Shown here: positions 36,722-46,124 of the stretch, piece after piece
Position numbering within the stretch: position 1 is the stretch's first letter
Layout: the number at the start of each line of letters is the position of its first letter
Assembly: GCA_947500415.1 (NCBI GenBank)
Contig: CANMRT010000003.1
Coordinates: forward strand, 186,001-250,000
Origin: an uncultured Roseicyclus sp.
GTDB taxonomy: Bacteria > Pseudomonadota > Alphaproteobacteria > Rhodobacterales > Rhodobacteraceae
Length of the DNA: 64,000 bases
Reading direction: 5' to 3'
The notes under the pieces: generated by a model
Told to the model about the DNA's origin: nothing
The model's input: the letters and a program-made list of their open reading frames with translations, nothing else
Databases searched by the model: none
Translations under genes and position numbers: made by a program

Positions 36722-37231
36722 TCAATTGCCTCCGGCGTCGGTCGGATCAAAGTTGATCTGTACCCGCTCCCAATAGGGGAAAGCGGCGGCGGGCAGATCA
36801 TAACCGTCTTCTCCGCACCGGATCACGGCGCGGCGGGCGGCCAAAAACGCGAGGTCAGCGCGATCTGGGTCGGTGTCCGTGGCTTCGATCATTTCAAACG
36901 TGTTCGGGATCGGCTCCGCGTCCGAAGTCATGGAGAATCCGACCAACACGCCGACGTCCTGCGCTTCTTCTGGCAGGGCGGCGGTGTTCCAGCACGCCCG
37001 AACCTGAACCATGAAGCTGGCAATCTCGTCCTGTGTCAGGGGTCGCGACTCTTCGACCTCAGCTGCAGCAGCGACAGCTTCTTCCTCGGCCAAAGCCGCC
37101 GCTGCCGCCCGTTCTTCGGCCGCAACAGCCCGTTCCTCAGCCGTTGGGCGCGGGACAGGCACGATTGTCTGGGCCGCAAGGGGGCTTGAGGCTACGATTA
37201 GCAGGGTCATTAGGCGCAAAGAGGCGATCAT
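36722..37231 (-). CDS. Secreted TolA C-terminal-domain-like protein
   Basis: A 169-residue protein with a signal peptide (ending PLAAQ), a Glu/Ala-rich stretch (residues about 30-65, a likely helix) and a C-terminal domain matching TolA of this locus: [14 protein letters not shown] ... [27 protein letters not shown] against SACWNVGSLSTEAQ ... AARRAILRCGTNGYDLPEESYGRW. It has no membrane anchor, so it would be free in the periplasm. Its ATG overlaps the preceding stop by 4 bp. Confidence 0.82.
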   Translation of the reverse strand: MIASLRLMTLLIVASSPLAAQTIVPVPRPTAEERAVAAEERAAAAALAEEEAVAAAAEVEESRPLTQDEIASFMVQVRACWNTAALPEEAQDVGVLVGFSMTSDAEPIPNTFEMIEATDTDPDRADLAFLAARRAVIRCGEDGYDLPAAAFPYWERVQINFDPTDAGGN

Positions 37232-38838
37232 CGCAGGCGCACTCCATTTCGATCAAAGGTCAAAGTCGCAGCCGCCGTCGCTGGTTCCGCCGATGTTGCT
37301 TCCGCGCAGGCCGTCAGCGCACCGCGCGCAGCGTGAAACGCTTCTTCGGCCGCAGACGACATCACGCGGCCAAATCCCGTCAGGCGAATACTCTGCGTCG
37401 TGGGCATGTTTGTTTCATCCAAAGCCACCTCAACCGAAAGGCTGGCCCAACTGGCCTCAGCGCTCAGATCCGCAAAACGCCAACAAATCTCGGCATCCGA
37501 AATCATGCGCGCCAAGGCAGCATAATCCGGCATTGGAAGTTCGGGGGCGGCATCCGGGTCAAGCGGTGGCGTCCCAACTGACGGAAGGTCTGGCATCTGT
37601 AAGGGGCTCAACGGCGCTGGCGCCGGGCGTGGATCGGTCAAAAGAACTGCAGCCATCGCCTCAGGCGCAGGGATTGGCGGCTGAATCGCACGGCCCTGAC
37701 TATCCGGCCCACCTGGCAAAATCTCAGGCGGCAGCGCGGAATAGGGGAACATATCCGGCATCGGTTGCGACGCGAACCTTAGTCGACCGGCGCGATCCGG
37801 CATGCCCGCGACACTTGGCACGAGAACAGCCGACAAGCCGATTGGCTGATGCGCCAGCGGTGCGTGGATAGCAACCTGCGGTTCAGGCCCCTCGGGCAGC
37901 GGACGCGACAGAACCGGGGCTGCATCTTCATGCGGCATCACAAAAATCGCAGGCTGTACTGTCGGGCGGGAACTTGACGGGACCGAAGGCAGAAGCACCG
38001 CTGACAAGGCGGCTGGTTGATTGCGGGAAGACATCGCGGCAACGGTAAGGAACGCTGTCGGGGTCGGAGCCAATCGCGGTGTAGGCGCGGGCTCCTCGAC
38101 GGTTGGCGCAGATGCTACCGCAATTTCGGTTGCAGCCACGTCCTCATCGTCCGCCGGTGTGAGCGGAGCAGTTGCCATGATCTCCCGCGCGTCCCCGGCC
38201 AAAAGGGCAGCAAGCTCTGCCGCAAGCGCAGCTGCATCTGCGACGTGGCTGCCTTCAGCAATGGGCAACGGTGTAGGCGCTTCAACGGGTTCCAACAGTG
38301 CGACCTGTTCATCTTCAGGCTCAAGCTCCGGCAACGCGGGCGCGTCCGCCGCGTCCAAGGCTGCCAGAATCGTCTCGTTCAACTCGGTCTCGGTGGCTTC
38401 GACCATCTCACGCGGCCTGCGAACCGGGCGCGGATCTGTGGCGGATGCAACGATGACAACAGTCAATTCCGGCTCGGGGATCACATCTGGCACCACCGGT
38501 GCTTCGACATCCTCGGCAATCGCCACCGGCGCGCGCAATTCAGACGGCCTTGGCCTTGGTCGCGTACTTGGGGCCTCCGGTGACAGCGGATTAGGGCTGG
38601 CGATCGAAGGATGCTCCAGCAACACGCCCTGCCCGCCCGACGGTGCTGCGATAATCAACGGTGCAGCCTCTGGTGCGGCCAATATCTGTGGCGCTGTGTC
38701 CGCTGCCGGGGCCACGTCCGACGCCGCTGGCTCTACGGAAATCCACATCCCTGGCCTGTCGGACAGAAGCGTCTGTGCAGCCAGGGGTGAGGTCGAGGCC
38801 AAGAGTGAAAGCAATGCTGCGGATCTGAGCTTGGTCAT
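37228..38838 (-). CDS. Large secreted protein with diverged TolA-C-like end
   Basis: A 536-residue protein with a signal peptide (MTKLRSAALLSLLASTSPLA), a very long Ala/Pro/Glu/Val-rich low-complexity region (about 30-430), and a C-terminal ~100 residues resembling the TolA C-domain (ISDAEICWRFADLSAEASWASLSVEVALDE ... AAEEAFHAARGALTAC). It lacks a membrane anchor. Start at 38838 has an AAGGAGGTGGG ribosome site; the upstream open frame is rejected. Probably a periplasmic spacer or decoy of TolA, by inference. Confidence 0.75.
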   Translation of the reverse strand: MTKLRSAALLSLLASTSPLAAQTLLSDRPGMWISVEPAASDVAPAADTAPQILAAPEAAPLIIAAPSGGQGVLLEHPSIASPNPLSPEAPSTRPRPRPSELRAPVAIAEDVEAPVVPDVIPEPELTVVIVASATDPRPVRRPREMVEATETELNETILAALDAADAPALPELEPEDEQVALLEPVEAPTPLPIAEGSHVADAAALAAELAALLAGDAREIMATAPLTPADDEDVAATEIAVASAPTVEEPAPTPRLAPTPTAFLTVAAMSSRNQPAALSAVLLPSVPSSSRPTVQPAIFVMPHEDAAPVLSRPLPEGPEPQVAIHAPLAHQPIGLSAVLVPSVAGMPDRAGRLRFASQPMPDMFPYSALPPEILPGGPDSQGRAIQPPIPAPEAMAAVLLTDPRPAPAPLSPLQMPDLPSVGTPPLDPDAAPELPMPDYAALARMISDAEICWRFADLSAEASWASLSVEVALDETNMPTTQSIRLTGFGRVMSSAAEEAFHAARGALTACAEATSAEPATAAATLTFDRNGVRLR

Positions 38839-38899
38839 AAGCCCACCTCCTTCTTTTCCGATGTCGGGAAAGGCAGCTTTCGGGGAAGGGAAAATCGGG

Positions 38900-40072
38900 T
38901 CATCGCAGGCGCATCCCTTCCGGGTTGAACACCAGTTCAACCAGACGCCAACGACCATAGCTTTCCTCGGGCAGGTCATAGCCGTTCGTGCCACAACGCA
39001 GGATCGCGCGGCGCGCGGCTTCATAGGCCTGCCGTGCGGCCGTCTCGGACCCACCGGAAAACTCAATCATGCGCAATGTGCCCTCAATCGGGCGTGCCTC
39101 GCGGCTCAACTCAAAGGCAACGGCAACCGTGGTCCCTTGCGCCTCCGTCGACAGCGAGCCGACATTCCAACAAGCACTGACCGCCACCCGGAAGCCTTCG
39201 GCAACGCCTTGGCTCAGTGGCGGACCGGCTGGAGTCGAATCCGCTGCCGGTTCCTCTGCCTCGACAGCATCGGCCACCGCCCCTGCAATCGCCGCTGCCA
39301 GCGGGTCTTCTTCCGGCTCGGTGCTGGCGGTGTCTTCTACGGGGGCTTCGACTGCGGGCTCTTCAGCGGGTGTTTCAACCTCGGCCACAGCCTCTTCGAC
39401 CGGCTCTTCCACCGGCGCGGGGCGATTGGGACGCGCTGTAGGGCGCACAGATGCAGTAGGCGCAAGCGCCGCTGCGGGTTCCTCCGCCTCAGTCACGATC
39501 TCGGTCGTGGCCTCTTCCGGCGCGGTCTCCGGCACCTCCTCCACGGGCGTTTCTTCGGCCACAGCCTCCTCGGTCTGTTGCTCCAACACCTCTGGTGCGG
39601 TTTCCACATCCGGTTCCGGCAACGGTGCTGCGACTGGCGCGATGCGCGGCGCTTCTTCGGGTGTCGGCGTGTCCGATGGCTCGGCATCCGTGACATCGGG
39701 TTGCGGGGCGAGTGCTATCAGATCATCGCTGACCTGAGTGTCAGGGATGGGGTCGACCGGCACCGGATCGCTTTCCGGCGCGGGCGCGGCCGTTTCCGCC
39801 GGTTGTTCCGTAGACGGCGGCGGGGCCTCCTGCGTTGGCACCTCTGGCGCTCCCGTCACCTCAGGCAAGGCGGGCGCTTCCGGCGCTTCGATCACTGCAG
39901 GCGCGTCAGCCGTGCCACTGGTCAGCGCGTCGAACTCCTCTGCCGTGATCAACGCCACACCCGTCACCTCAAACTCCACCTCCGGGCTGCGATCAAACAG
40001 CAACCCACCAAAGGCGACCCAGGCCAGAAGGCCCACATGGATCGCGGAAGAGGCATAGAGGGACCGACGCAT
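38900..40072 (-). CDS. tolA: TolA, inner-membrane Tol-Pal component
   Basis: A 390-residue protein: one N-terminal membrane helix (SAIHVGLLAWVAFGGLLF), a long Glu/Ala/Pro-rich periplasmic rod (about 45-280), and a C-terminal domain of about 100 residues with SACWNVGSLSTEAQ and RCGTNGYDLPEESYGRWRLVEL. It couples TolQR energy to Pal. Start at 40072 (MRRSLYASS), 7 bp after tolR. Confidence 0.9.
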   Translation of the reverse strand: MRRSLYASSAIHVGLLAWVAFGGLLFDRSPEVEFEVTGVALITAEEFDALTSGTADAPAVIEAPEAPALPEVTGAPEVPTQEAPPPSTEQPAETAAPAPESDPVPVDPIPDTQVSDDLIALAPQPDVTDAEPSDTPTPEEAPRIAPVAAPLPEPDVETAPEVLEQQTEEAVAEETPVEEVPETAPEEATTEIVTEAEEPAAALAPTASVRPTARPNRPAPVEEPVEEAVAEVETPAEEPAVEAPVEDTASTEPEEDPLAAAIAGAVADAVEAEEPAADSTPAGPPLSQGVAEGFRVAVSACWNVGSLSTEAQGTTVAVAFELSREARPIEGTLRMIEFSGGSETAARQAYEAARRAILRCGTNGYDLPEESYGRWRLVELVFNPEGMRLR

Positions 40073-40079
40073 GGGCTCA

Positions 40080-40553
40080 TTACTCCCTTTCGCCGTCCAG
40101 GGTCGGACCACCGGCATCGGTCACAAGTCCGATCTCGCGGAAACCCGCTGCATTCAACGCGCCCATCACCTGCATCACCTGCTCATAGGGTATGCCGCCA
40201 TCGGCGCGCACAAAGATGCGCGGGCTGTCGCGTTCGGCTGCAATCGCCTGCAAACGCGGAATAATCTCTTCGCGCGCCACTTCCGTGGTCTGCAACATGA
40301 TCCGCCCGTCTGACGACAAGGTCACCGTCAGCGGTTCTTCCTGCTCAGACGGCAACGCCTCCGCCGAGGTATCTGGCAAGTCAATGGGAACGCCAACCGT
40401 CATCAGCGGCGCGGCGACCATGAAGATGATCAAAAGGCATAACATCACGTCCACGAATGGCGTGACGTTGATTTCGGACATCGGGCGTGAGGCGCGGCGC
40501 CCCCTGCCCCTGCGGCGACGTTGACCGCCGCCCGTTTGGACGGAGGCGCCCAT
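40080..40553 (-). CDS. tolR: TolR (ExbD family)
   Basis: A 157-residue protein: basic N-terminus (RRRRGRGRR), the conserved SEINVTPFVDVMLCLLIIFMVAAPLM membrane helix with the proton-path Asp, and a periplasmic domain ending in a Gly-rich tail. Overlaps the tolQ stop by one base (TAATG). Confidence 0.96.
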   Translation of the reverse strand: MGASVQTGGGQRRRRGRGRRASRPMSEINVTPFVDVMLCLLIIFMVAAPLMTVGVPIDLPDTSAEALPSEQEEPLTVTLSSDGRIMLQTTEVAREEIIPRLQAIAAERDSPRIFVRADGGIPYEQVMQVMGALNAAGFREIGLVTDAGGPTLDGERE

Positions 40554-41245
40554 TAGTCCAACTGCCTGCTGAGAAGCGTTGAGAATTCGTCGGCAAAGCT
40601 CTCGAACGTGCCAACAATCTCATCAGCGTCGCTGCTCAGCTTGTTGTAAAGGATCACCGCTGGGATCGCCGCCAAAAGGCCAAGGCCCGTCGCCAGAAGC
40701 GCCTCGGCGATACCTGGGGCCACAACGGCCAATGAAGTCTGCCCGGAAATCGCGATTTCCTGGAACGACCGCATGATGCCCCAAACAGTGCCGAACAGGC
40801 CAACAAACGGCGCTGTCGCACCTGTTGTCGCCAGAAAGTTCAACCCGTTGGTCATGCGCTGGCTTTCCCGCGCAATCGCCACATCCATCGACCGGTCAAC
40901 GCGCTGCTGAACGCCGGGGATCAGTGCCCCGTCATCGCGTAAGCTGCGTCGCCATTCAGTCATGCCCGCCACGAAGACCCGCTCTGACGCGGATCGCGGG
41001 TTGTCGGCCACTTGATCGTAAAGCTCGTCCAGCGGCTCACCCGACCAGAAGGCCGAGTCAAACGCCGACGCGTTCCCGCGTGAACGGCGGAACATTGCGA
41101 ATTTCGTGAAGGCGATCGTCCAAACCCAGACGGAGGCGACAATCAGCGCCACCATCACGAGTTGAACGATGAAACTTGCACGGAAAAATAAGGCGACGAG
41201 GGTGAAATCCGCCTCGGTCGCCAAAGCGAGCGTCTGTTGTTCCAT
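40553..41245 (-). CDS. tolQ: TolQ (MotA/ExbB family proton channel)
   Basis: A 230-residue protein with three membrane segments (ASFIVQLVMVALIVASVWVW; NGLNFLATTGATAPFVGLFGTVWGIM; SLAVVAPGIAEALLATGLGLLAAIPAVILYN). It is the energising channel of the Tol-Pal system with TolR. First gene after ybgC across a 112-bp gap that probably carries a promoter. Confidence 0.96.
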   Translation of the reverse strand: MEQQTLALATEADFTLVALFFRASFIVQLVMVALIVASVWVWTIAFTKFAMFRRSRGNASAFDSAFWSGEPLDELYDQVADNPRSASERVFVAGMTEWRRSLRDDGALIPGVQQRVDRSMDVAIARESQRMTNGLNFLATTGATAPFVGLFGTVWGIMRSFQEIAISGQTSLAVVAPGIAEALLATGLGLLAAIPAVILYNKLSSDADEIVGTFESFADEFSTLLSRQLD

Positions 41246-41357
41246 AACTGGTTTGCTGTCCTCTGCCCGGCCTCAAACGTAAAGGGCGCGATTTTTGATG
41301 CGCCTCATTTGAGCGACAGTTTATCAGCAATAAAGGGTTAAGGCGAACACTTCTGCG

Positions 41358-41768
41358 TCACGGGCCATCACTTGCCGCGATTGCTGTGACTTTTGCGCGA
41401 ATATCCGCCGGAAGACGGGCTGCACGCTCCTGTTCGTTGAGGATCACAACCTTGATCCGCGCCTCCATCAGCACCTCATCTCCGCGCAAGATGCGTTGTG
41501 GCATGTCGAACGAGGCGCCTTTTAGGGTATCGAGGCGGGTCTCAACCACCAATTCATCGTCATATCGGGCCGGTTTCAGGTAGTCAGCCTCTACACGGCG
41601 CACGGCGAATACGAGGCCCGCTGCCTTCATATCAAGTTGGCTGATGCCTGCCGCGCGCACCATCTCTGACCGGCCACGCTCCAGGTATTTAAGGTAGTTC
41701 GCGTAGTAGACAATCGCCGCCAGATCGACGTCTTCATAATACACACGGAGCGGCCAATGGTGGATCAT
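41358..41768 (-). CDS. ybgC: Tol-Pal-associated acyl-CoA thioesterase YbgC
   Basis: A 136-residue hotdog thioesterase with the 4HBT-type signature VYYEDVDLAAIVYYANYLKYLERGRSEM (catalytic Asp in the first part). It is the usual first gene of the tol-pal cluster. It overlaps the upstream hypothetical gene by 4 bp. Confidence 0.95.
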   Translation of the reverse strand: MIHHWPLRVYYEDVDLAAIVYYANYLKYLERGRSEMVRAAGISQLDMKAAGLVFAVRRVEADYLKPARYDDELVVETRLDTLKGASFDMPQRILRGDEVLMEARIKVVILNEQERAARLPADIRAKVTAIAASDGP

Positions 41769-42394
41769 TGCAGTGCTCCCATCCTTGCGGCCAATCGCAG
41801 GGAGGTCGCGGGTTCGGTTGAGGCAACTGGCAGCACCGGATCGTATCCCGCCCGGATCACATCGGCGATCTCGGGTCGCAATACCGCAGCGCTATTTTCC
41901 AAAACGGCCAGTGGCGAGGTTCCCAGAAAGGCCGTATCCGACCACAGCAAAATCGTTTGAACAACTTGGCTCAGCGCAATCGTCTCCGCCGGGGCCGCCG
42001 CCATTGCGTCATCCATCCGCACAAACACAAATGAGGCCTTGATCCCGCCGTCCGCATCAAAGCGGAAACTTCGGTATTGGTTCGCATCTGCGCGTTTTAG
42101 CCACTCGACCGTCGCAGCCAAATCGGGGAGCAATCGGTCGAGGTTCGGTGTCTCCACCAACTCGTCCCACTCCCGTATAAAGAACACCATCAGGTTCGCG
42201 CCCAACTCCGGGTCCGTCTCAGCCATTTTGTGGCCTGCCAAAGCCACCACAGCCTCAATCGCGCCTTTCAGGAGGCCAACCGTTGCGTCTTCCACACCGA
42301 AGACCACCGGCACAATCGGCCGCCCCCACCGTGCGAACAGAAACGTGCCGTCAGCGCGGGTAAACAGCGCTTCAATTCCCCCAGCATCGATCAT
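41765..42394 (-). CDS. Conserved hypothetical protein between ruvB and ybgC (a)
   Basis: A 209-residue soluble protein (MIDAGGIEALFTRADGTFLFARWGRPIVPVVFGV ...). No signal, membrane segment or known motif is visible. It overlaps the neighbouring genes at both ends (23 bp with the upstream gene, 4 bp with ybgC), so it is translationally linked to tol-pal. Confidence 0.8.
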   Translation of the reverse strand: MIDAGGIEALFTRADGTFLFARWGRPIVPVVFGVEDATVGLLKGAIEAVVALAGHKMAETDPELGANLMVFFIREWDELVETPNLDRLLPDLAATVEWLKRADANQYRSFRFDADGGIKASFVFVRMDDAMAAAPAETIALSQVVQTILLWSDTAFLGTSPLAVLENSAAVLRPEIADVIRAGYDPVLPVASTEPATSLRLAARMGALQ

Positions 42395-43217
42395 TCAAAC
42401 CAATCCGCAACCGCCGCACGGAAAATGCGGCATCTTCACCCAGGCCAAAAACCCGATCCGGGTCGCCCGAAGACCTTATGATCGCGGCCACAGCTCCGTC
42501 GTTGACCCGCAACCCAATTGCGCCCATTTCCAGACCACAGGCATGGGGCTGGCATCCCGTCGCAATGACCCAATCACCCACCTGCATAACTTCACCCCCA
42601 ACCAGTAGACGCGTCCACAATTCCTGCATCTCCCAGATCTGCATAGCGCCGGCAAAACGCGCCCGTTCGCTGCCATCCTCCAAAATGTCCGAGCCAAGCG
42701 CACCAACCCAGCGCGTGACGTCCGCGCCCGATCCTGCAGCTTCTTCGGGCGGTGCGTAGTGGAAGGTCTCGGAATATGCGTCGCCCTGCCAGCGCAACGT
42801 CACGAGCGGCACAAGGATATTCGTATCCGTCCGGTCCAACTCAATCACATCACCTTCGGTACGGATCTCCACGAACCATCCGTCACAATCGCTAATCGGT
42901 TGTGATTGCGCGACGCCATCCGCCCCGACGCGCAAAACATAGGATGCACCGCCACCGCAGGAATTTCCGCCGTGATGATGGCTCACCAAAACCCAATCAA
43001 ACCCTGCTTCCGATTGTGCGTACCATTGCACAAACCAACGCGCATCTTCCGGCAATGGCAGCGGCTCTTGATTGTGCCAAAGCGTGAATTGAAAATCTGA
43101 GCCTACTGCGTGAATTTCCCCAAATCGCGTGTCCAGTCGTTCGGCGTAATCGAATTCGATTTGAGCCATGGCCGGCGCCGCGCAAAGAAACGCAATGAGC
43201 GCGGCAACCAAGCGCAT
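42372..43217 (-). CDS. Conserved periplasmic hypothetical protein between ruvB and ybgC (b)
   Basis: A 281-residue protein with a signal peptide ([18 protein letters not shown]) and scattered cysteines that could form disulfides (NSCGGGAS, DCDGWF, TGCQPHACG). Family not recognised. The start at 43217 overlaps the ruvB stop (TGATG); the longer frame would lie inside ruvB. Confidence 0.8.
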   Translation of the reverse strand: MRLVAALIAFLCAAPAMAQIEFDYAERLDTRFGEIHAVGSDFQFTLWHNQEPLPLPEDARWFVQWYAQSEAGFDWVLVSHHHGGNSCGGGASYVLRVGADGVAQSQPISDCDGWFVEIRTEGDVIELDRTDTNILVPLVTLRWQGDAYSETFHYAPPEEAAGSGADVTRWVGALGSDILEDGSERARFAGAMQIWEMQELWTRLLVGGEVMQVGDWVIATGCQPHACGLEMGAIGLRVNDGAVAAIIRSSGDPDRVFGLGEDAAFSVRRLRIGLNDRCWGN

Positions 43218-44242
43218 CAAATCAATCCCCCCTGCTCGGGCGTTTGCGGCGCGCTCAAACCCAGGTGGCCCCACCCCTTGTGCGCCAGCATCCGTCCGCG
43301 CGGTGTCCGCGCAATCAGTCCCTGTTGCAGCAAGAACGGCTCGATCACCTCTTCCAACGCGTCACGCGGCTCGGCCAATGCAGCGGCAATCGTCTCAATC
43401 CCCACTGGCCCGCCATGGTAATTCTCGGCGATCAACGACAGATACCGCCGGTCCGCCCCATCCAGACCCAGCGCATCGACGCCCAGTCGCGTCAGCGCAG
43501 AATCCGCAATCGCGCGCGACAGCCGTCCATCGCCCTCAACGACCGCAAAATCAATCACGCGCCTGAGCAAACGCCCGGCAATCCGTGGCGTCCCACGGGC
43601 CCGCTTGGCAATCTCTCGCGTGCCATCCGGATCGGCATCAATCCCGGCCAGACGCGCACCGCGCGCCACGATCAGGTCCAACTCCGCCTCTGTGTAGAAA
43701 TTCAGACGTGTCGGAATGCCAAAGCGGTCCCGCAGCGGCGTTGTCAGCAGGCCTAACCGCGTCGTCGCCCCCACCAGCGTAAAGGGCTGCAACTCAATCC
43801 GCACTGTGCGCGCCGCAGGTCCCTCGCCAATCACCAGATCCAGCTCAAAATCCTCAAGCGCCGGGTACAGCACTTCCTCCACCGCTGGATTCAGCCGGTG
43901 GATCTCATCAATGAACAGAACGTCCCGCGCCTCAAGGTTCGTCAGGATCGCCGCCAGATCGCCCGCCTTGGCCAGAACGGGGCCAGAGGTCATGCGGAAC
44001 CCAACACCCAGCTCCTTCGCCATGATCTGCGCCAGTGTGGTCTTGCCCAAACCGGGCGGGCCATGGAACAGCACGTGATCCATCGCCTCGCCGCGCCGCT
44101 TCGCGCTTTCGATGAAGACGCGCAGATTGGCGCGTGCCTCTTCCTGCCCCGTGAAATCGTCCAGCGATTGCGGGCGCAGGGCGCGGTCGTCCTCGGGCAT
44201 ACGGTCCGGGCGCAGGGTGGGATCGGGGTCTGTCATATCCAT
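43217..44242 (-). CDS. ruvB: Holliday junction branch migration ATPase RuvB
   Basis: A 341-residue protein: [44 protein letters not shown] (Walker A), [43 protein letters not shown], arginine finger and C-terminal winged helix ([17 protein letters not shown]). Motor of the RuvABC complex. Confidence 0.98.
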   Translation of the reverse strand: MDMTDPDPTLRPDRMPEDDRALRPQSLDDFTGQEEARANLRVFIESAKRRGEAMDHVLFHGPPGLGKTTLAQIMAKELGVGFRMTSGPVLAKAGDLAAILTNLEARDVLFIDEIHRLNPAVEEVLYPALEDFELDLVIGEGPAARTVRIELQPFTLVGATTRLGLLTTPLRDRFGIPTRLNFYTEAELDLIVARGARLAGIDADPDGTREIAKRARGTPRIAGRLLRRVIDFAVVEGDGRLSRAIADSALTRLGVDALGLDGADRRYLSLIAENYHGGPVGIETIAAALAEPRDALEEVIEPFLLQQGLIARTPRGRMLAHKGWGHLGLSAPQTPEQGGLI

Positions 44243-44270
44243 CGCTTATGTCCCGTCGAAACCGGCACCG

Positions 44271-44927
44271 CTAGTCCTTCGGCGCCAACAGACGAAGCGC
44301 CGCTCGGATCAAGCCTGACGTGTCGCTTTCGCCATCCGCCGCCTCCGCCACGGCGCGCGCTGCATCGGCAGGCGCGTAGCCCAGGTTCTGCAACGCCGAC
44401 AAAGCCTCTGCCTGCGCACTCGACGCCACCACCTGTGGTTTTGGCGCTGGTGCGTCATCAACCACCAACGGCTCCGCCGCCTCATTACCCATCGCAGACC
44501 CCAAAGATCCGCCCTGCGCCATCGCTGCAGGCGCCTTGTCTTTCAACTCATTCACAACGCGTTGCGCCAGTTTCGGTCCAACGCCCTGCGCGGCCTTCAC
44601 TGCCGCAGCATCGCCCAGCGCAATCGCCCGGGCAACGCCATCGGCCCCAAGCGTGCCGAGTATCGCCATCGACGCCTTCGCACCCACGCCTTGCACGGAA
44701 ATCAGCAGCCGGTGCCATTCCCGCTCGTATGGCGTCGTGAAGCCGAACAATTGCAGCAAATCCTCTCGCACCAACAGTTCGGTATAAAGTGACACCGCCT
44801 CGCCCGCCCCAGGCAAACTGGCCAATGTCCGGTCCGAGCAATGCACGACATATCCAACCCCACCCACATCGATCAGCGCATGATCATTGGCGCGGTAATC
44901 GAGCCGTCCGGTCAACTTGCCGATCAT
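44271..44927 (-). CDS. ruvA: Holliday junction-binding protein RuvA
   Basis: A 218-residue protein with the OB-fold start ([31 protein letters not shown]), helix-hairpin-helix motifs ([32 protein letters not shown]) and a C-terminal UBA-like domain. The start at 44927 gives the family N-terminus; the upstream frame overlaps ruvC. Confidence 0.98.
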   Translation of the reverse strand: MIGKLTGRLDYRANDHALIDVGGVGYVVHCSDRTLASLPGAGEAVSLYTELLVREDLLQLFGFTTPYEREWHRLLISVQGVGAKASMAILGTLGADGVARAIALGDAAAVKAAQGVGPKLAQRVVNELKDKAPAAMAQGGSLGSAMGNEAAEPLVVDDAPAPKPQVVASSAQAEALSALQNLGYAPADAARAVAEAADGESDTSGLIRAALRLLAPKD

Positions 44928-45427
44928 GAGGCCGCTCCAATCGCTGCCGCCAGGCGACCTGAAGTTGCCGCGTGGAAGGAATGGCAAATCGCAATCGCAA
45001 GTGCATCCGCCGCATCTGCATTCTCTGGCTCACATCCCGGCAATTGCAGCCGCACCATGTGATCCACCTGCCGCTTGTCAGCATGGCCGACGCCAACGAC
45101 CGCCTTTTTCACGGCGTTCGGGGCGTATTCGGCAACAGCCAACCCCGCCTGTGCAGGCACCAGCATCGCGATCCCACGGGCCTGCCCCAGCTTCAGCGTG
45201 CCAGCGCCATCGCGGTTTACAAAGGTCTGTTCAACCGCCGCCGTTTCAGGAGAATATCGGGCCAAAACCGCCGAAAGCTGGACATGCAACGACAACAACC
45301 GCTCCGCCAAATCTGTGCCCGTGCTTTTGCACGTGCCGTTTGCCACATGCGCCAACCGCCCGTTCGCAGCGTCCACAACACCCCAACCCAGACATCTCAG
45401 CCCAGGGTCAATCCCAATGATCCGCAT
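44924..45427 (-). CDS. ruvC: Holliday junction resolvase RuvC
   Basis: A 167-residue nuclease of the RNase H fold: first catalytic Asp in [16 protein letters not shown], others in VEQTFVN and near [12 protein letters not shown]. It overlaps ruvA by 4 bp. The start at 45427 matches the family. Confidence 0.98.
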   Translation of the reverse strand: MRIIGIDPGLRCLGWGVVDAANGRLAHVANGTCKSTGTDLAERLLSLHVQLSAVLARYSPETAAVEQTFVNRDGAGTLKLGQARGIAMLVPAQAGLAVAEYAPNAVKKAVVGVGHADKRQVDHMVRLQLPGCEPENADAADALAIAICHSFHAATSGRLAAAIGAAS

Positions 45428-45777
45428 ATGCTGCTCTTCCCGCCTGTTTCCGGCCTTTGATTGACGGTTAGCACGAAACGCGAACATCGCCAAGCTCGGC
45501 CTGTACGGTGGCGATTTTCAACACACCGGAGTCGCTTTCAGAATGCGCCCGCTGATCGCGACATTTTTAGGTCAAATTGCGACAGGGCGATCACGAATTA
45601 TTGTAATAAAAATGGTAGGTTGCGCCGATTTAGAGCTATGCAAGAATTGCATGTGACCCATGCAGAAAATCGTCTTGTGGGGTCAGATATTCGGGCCTAG
45701 ATGCCGTCCATCGCGACACGGCAAATCAACTGCCATCGCAGCTGACTAGAAACACAAATACGGAAAGGATGAGACCA
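45428..45777. other. 350-bp intergenic region between ruvC and the DUF1127 gene
   Basis: No gene that I can support, apart from a 20-codon frame at 45638-45700 (MQELHVTHAENRLVGSDIRA) without a ribosome site. The region contains the 13-bp CAAATTGCGACAG (45573-45585), repeated at 46572-46584, an AT-rich stretch with a TAATAA element, and the inverted repeat ATGCAA-GAA-TTGCAT (45638-45652). It presumably carries divergent promoters. Confidence 0.55.
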
Positions 45778-45981
45778 ATGGCCTCCATCACCAATCGCCC
45801 GCTCGGTGCGGGATTCAGCGCCACCCGGATCTTGTCCGATCTGGTTGCAATGATCGCTGGCTGGAACGACGCCCGCATCACGCGCAAGGCACTTTCAGCG
45901 CTCACCAACCGAGAGCTTGACGACCTGGGTCTGAGCCGCGGCGACATCGAAGATATCGTAGCTGGCCGCCACGTCCGCTGA
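45778..45981 (+). CDS. DUF1127 (YjiS-like) small protein
   Basis: A 67-residue protein ending in the DUF1127 signature ALSALTNRELDDLGLSRGDIEDIV. Small DUF1127 proteins have been linked to RNA turnover or phosphate/carbon metabolism in alphaproteobacteria; the role here is unknown. AAAGGATGAG precedes the ATG at 45778. Confidence 0.88.
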   Translation: MASITNRPLGAGFSATRILSDLVAMIAGWNDARITRKALSALTNRELDDLGLSRGDIEDIVAGRHVR

Positions 45982-46033
45982 AGGCGCAAAAGCTGAGCGA
46001 CTGCGCGGCGCGCGCAGCGAGCTATACATAGCA

Positions 46034-46066
46034 AAGGGCGATCGGAATTCATCCGGTCGCCCTTTT
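46034..46066 (+). terminator. Terminator after the DUF1127 gene
   Basis: AAGGGCGATCGG / CCGGTCGCCCTT stem (one wobble pair), loop AATTCAT, then TTTTT. Confidence 0.88.
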
Positions 46067-46124
46067 TCTTTGCCCAATGTCAGAACAAGCACGGCAGCTC
46101 CGGGCAACCGTGAAGATACTTGCG

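Noticed and set aside
38021-40264. 747-codon open frame on the plus strand
   Set aside because: Antisense to tolA and its relative; the Ser/Ala/Gly-rich content is the complement of their Ala/Pro/Glu repeats.
45638-45700. 20-residue peptide MQELHVTHAENRLVGSDIRA
   Set aside because: No ribosome site, and the frame begins inside an inverted repeat more likely to be an operator.
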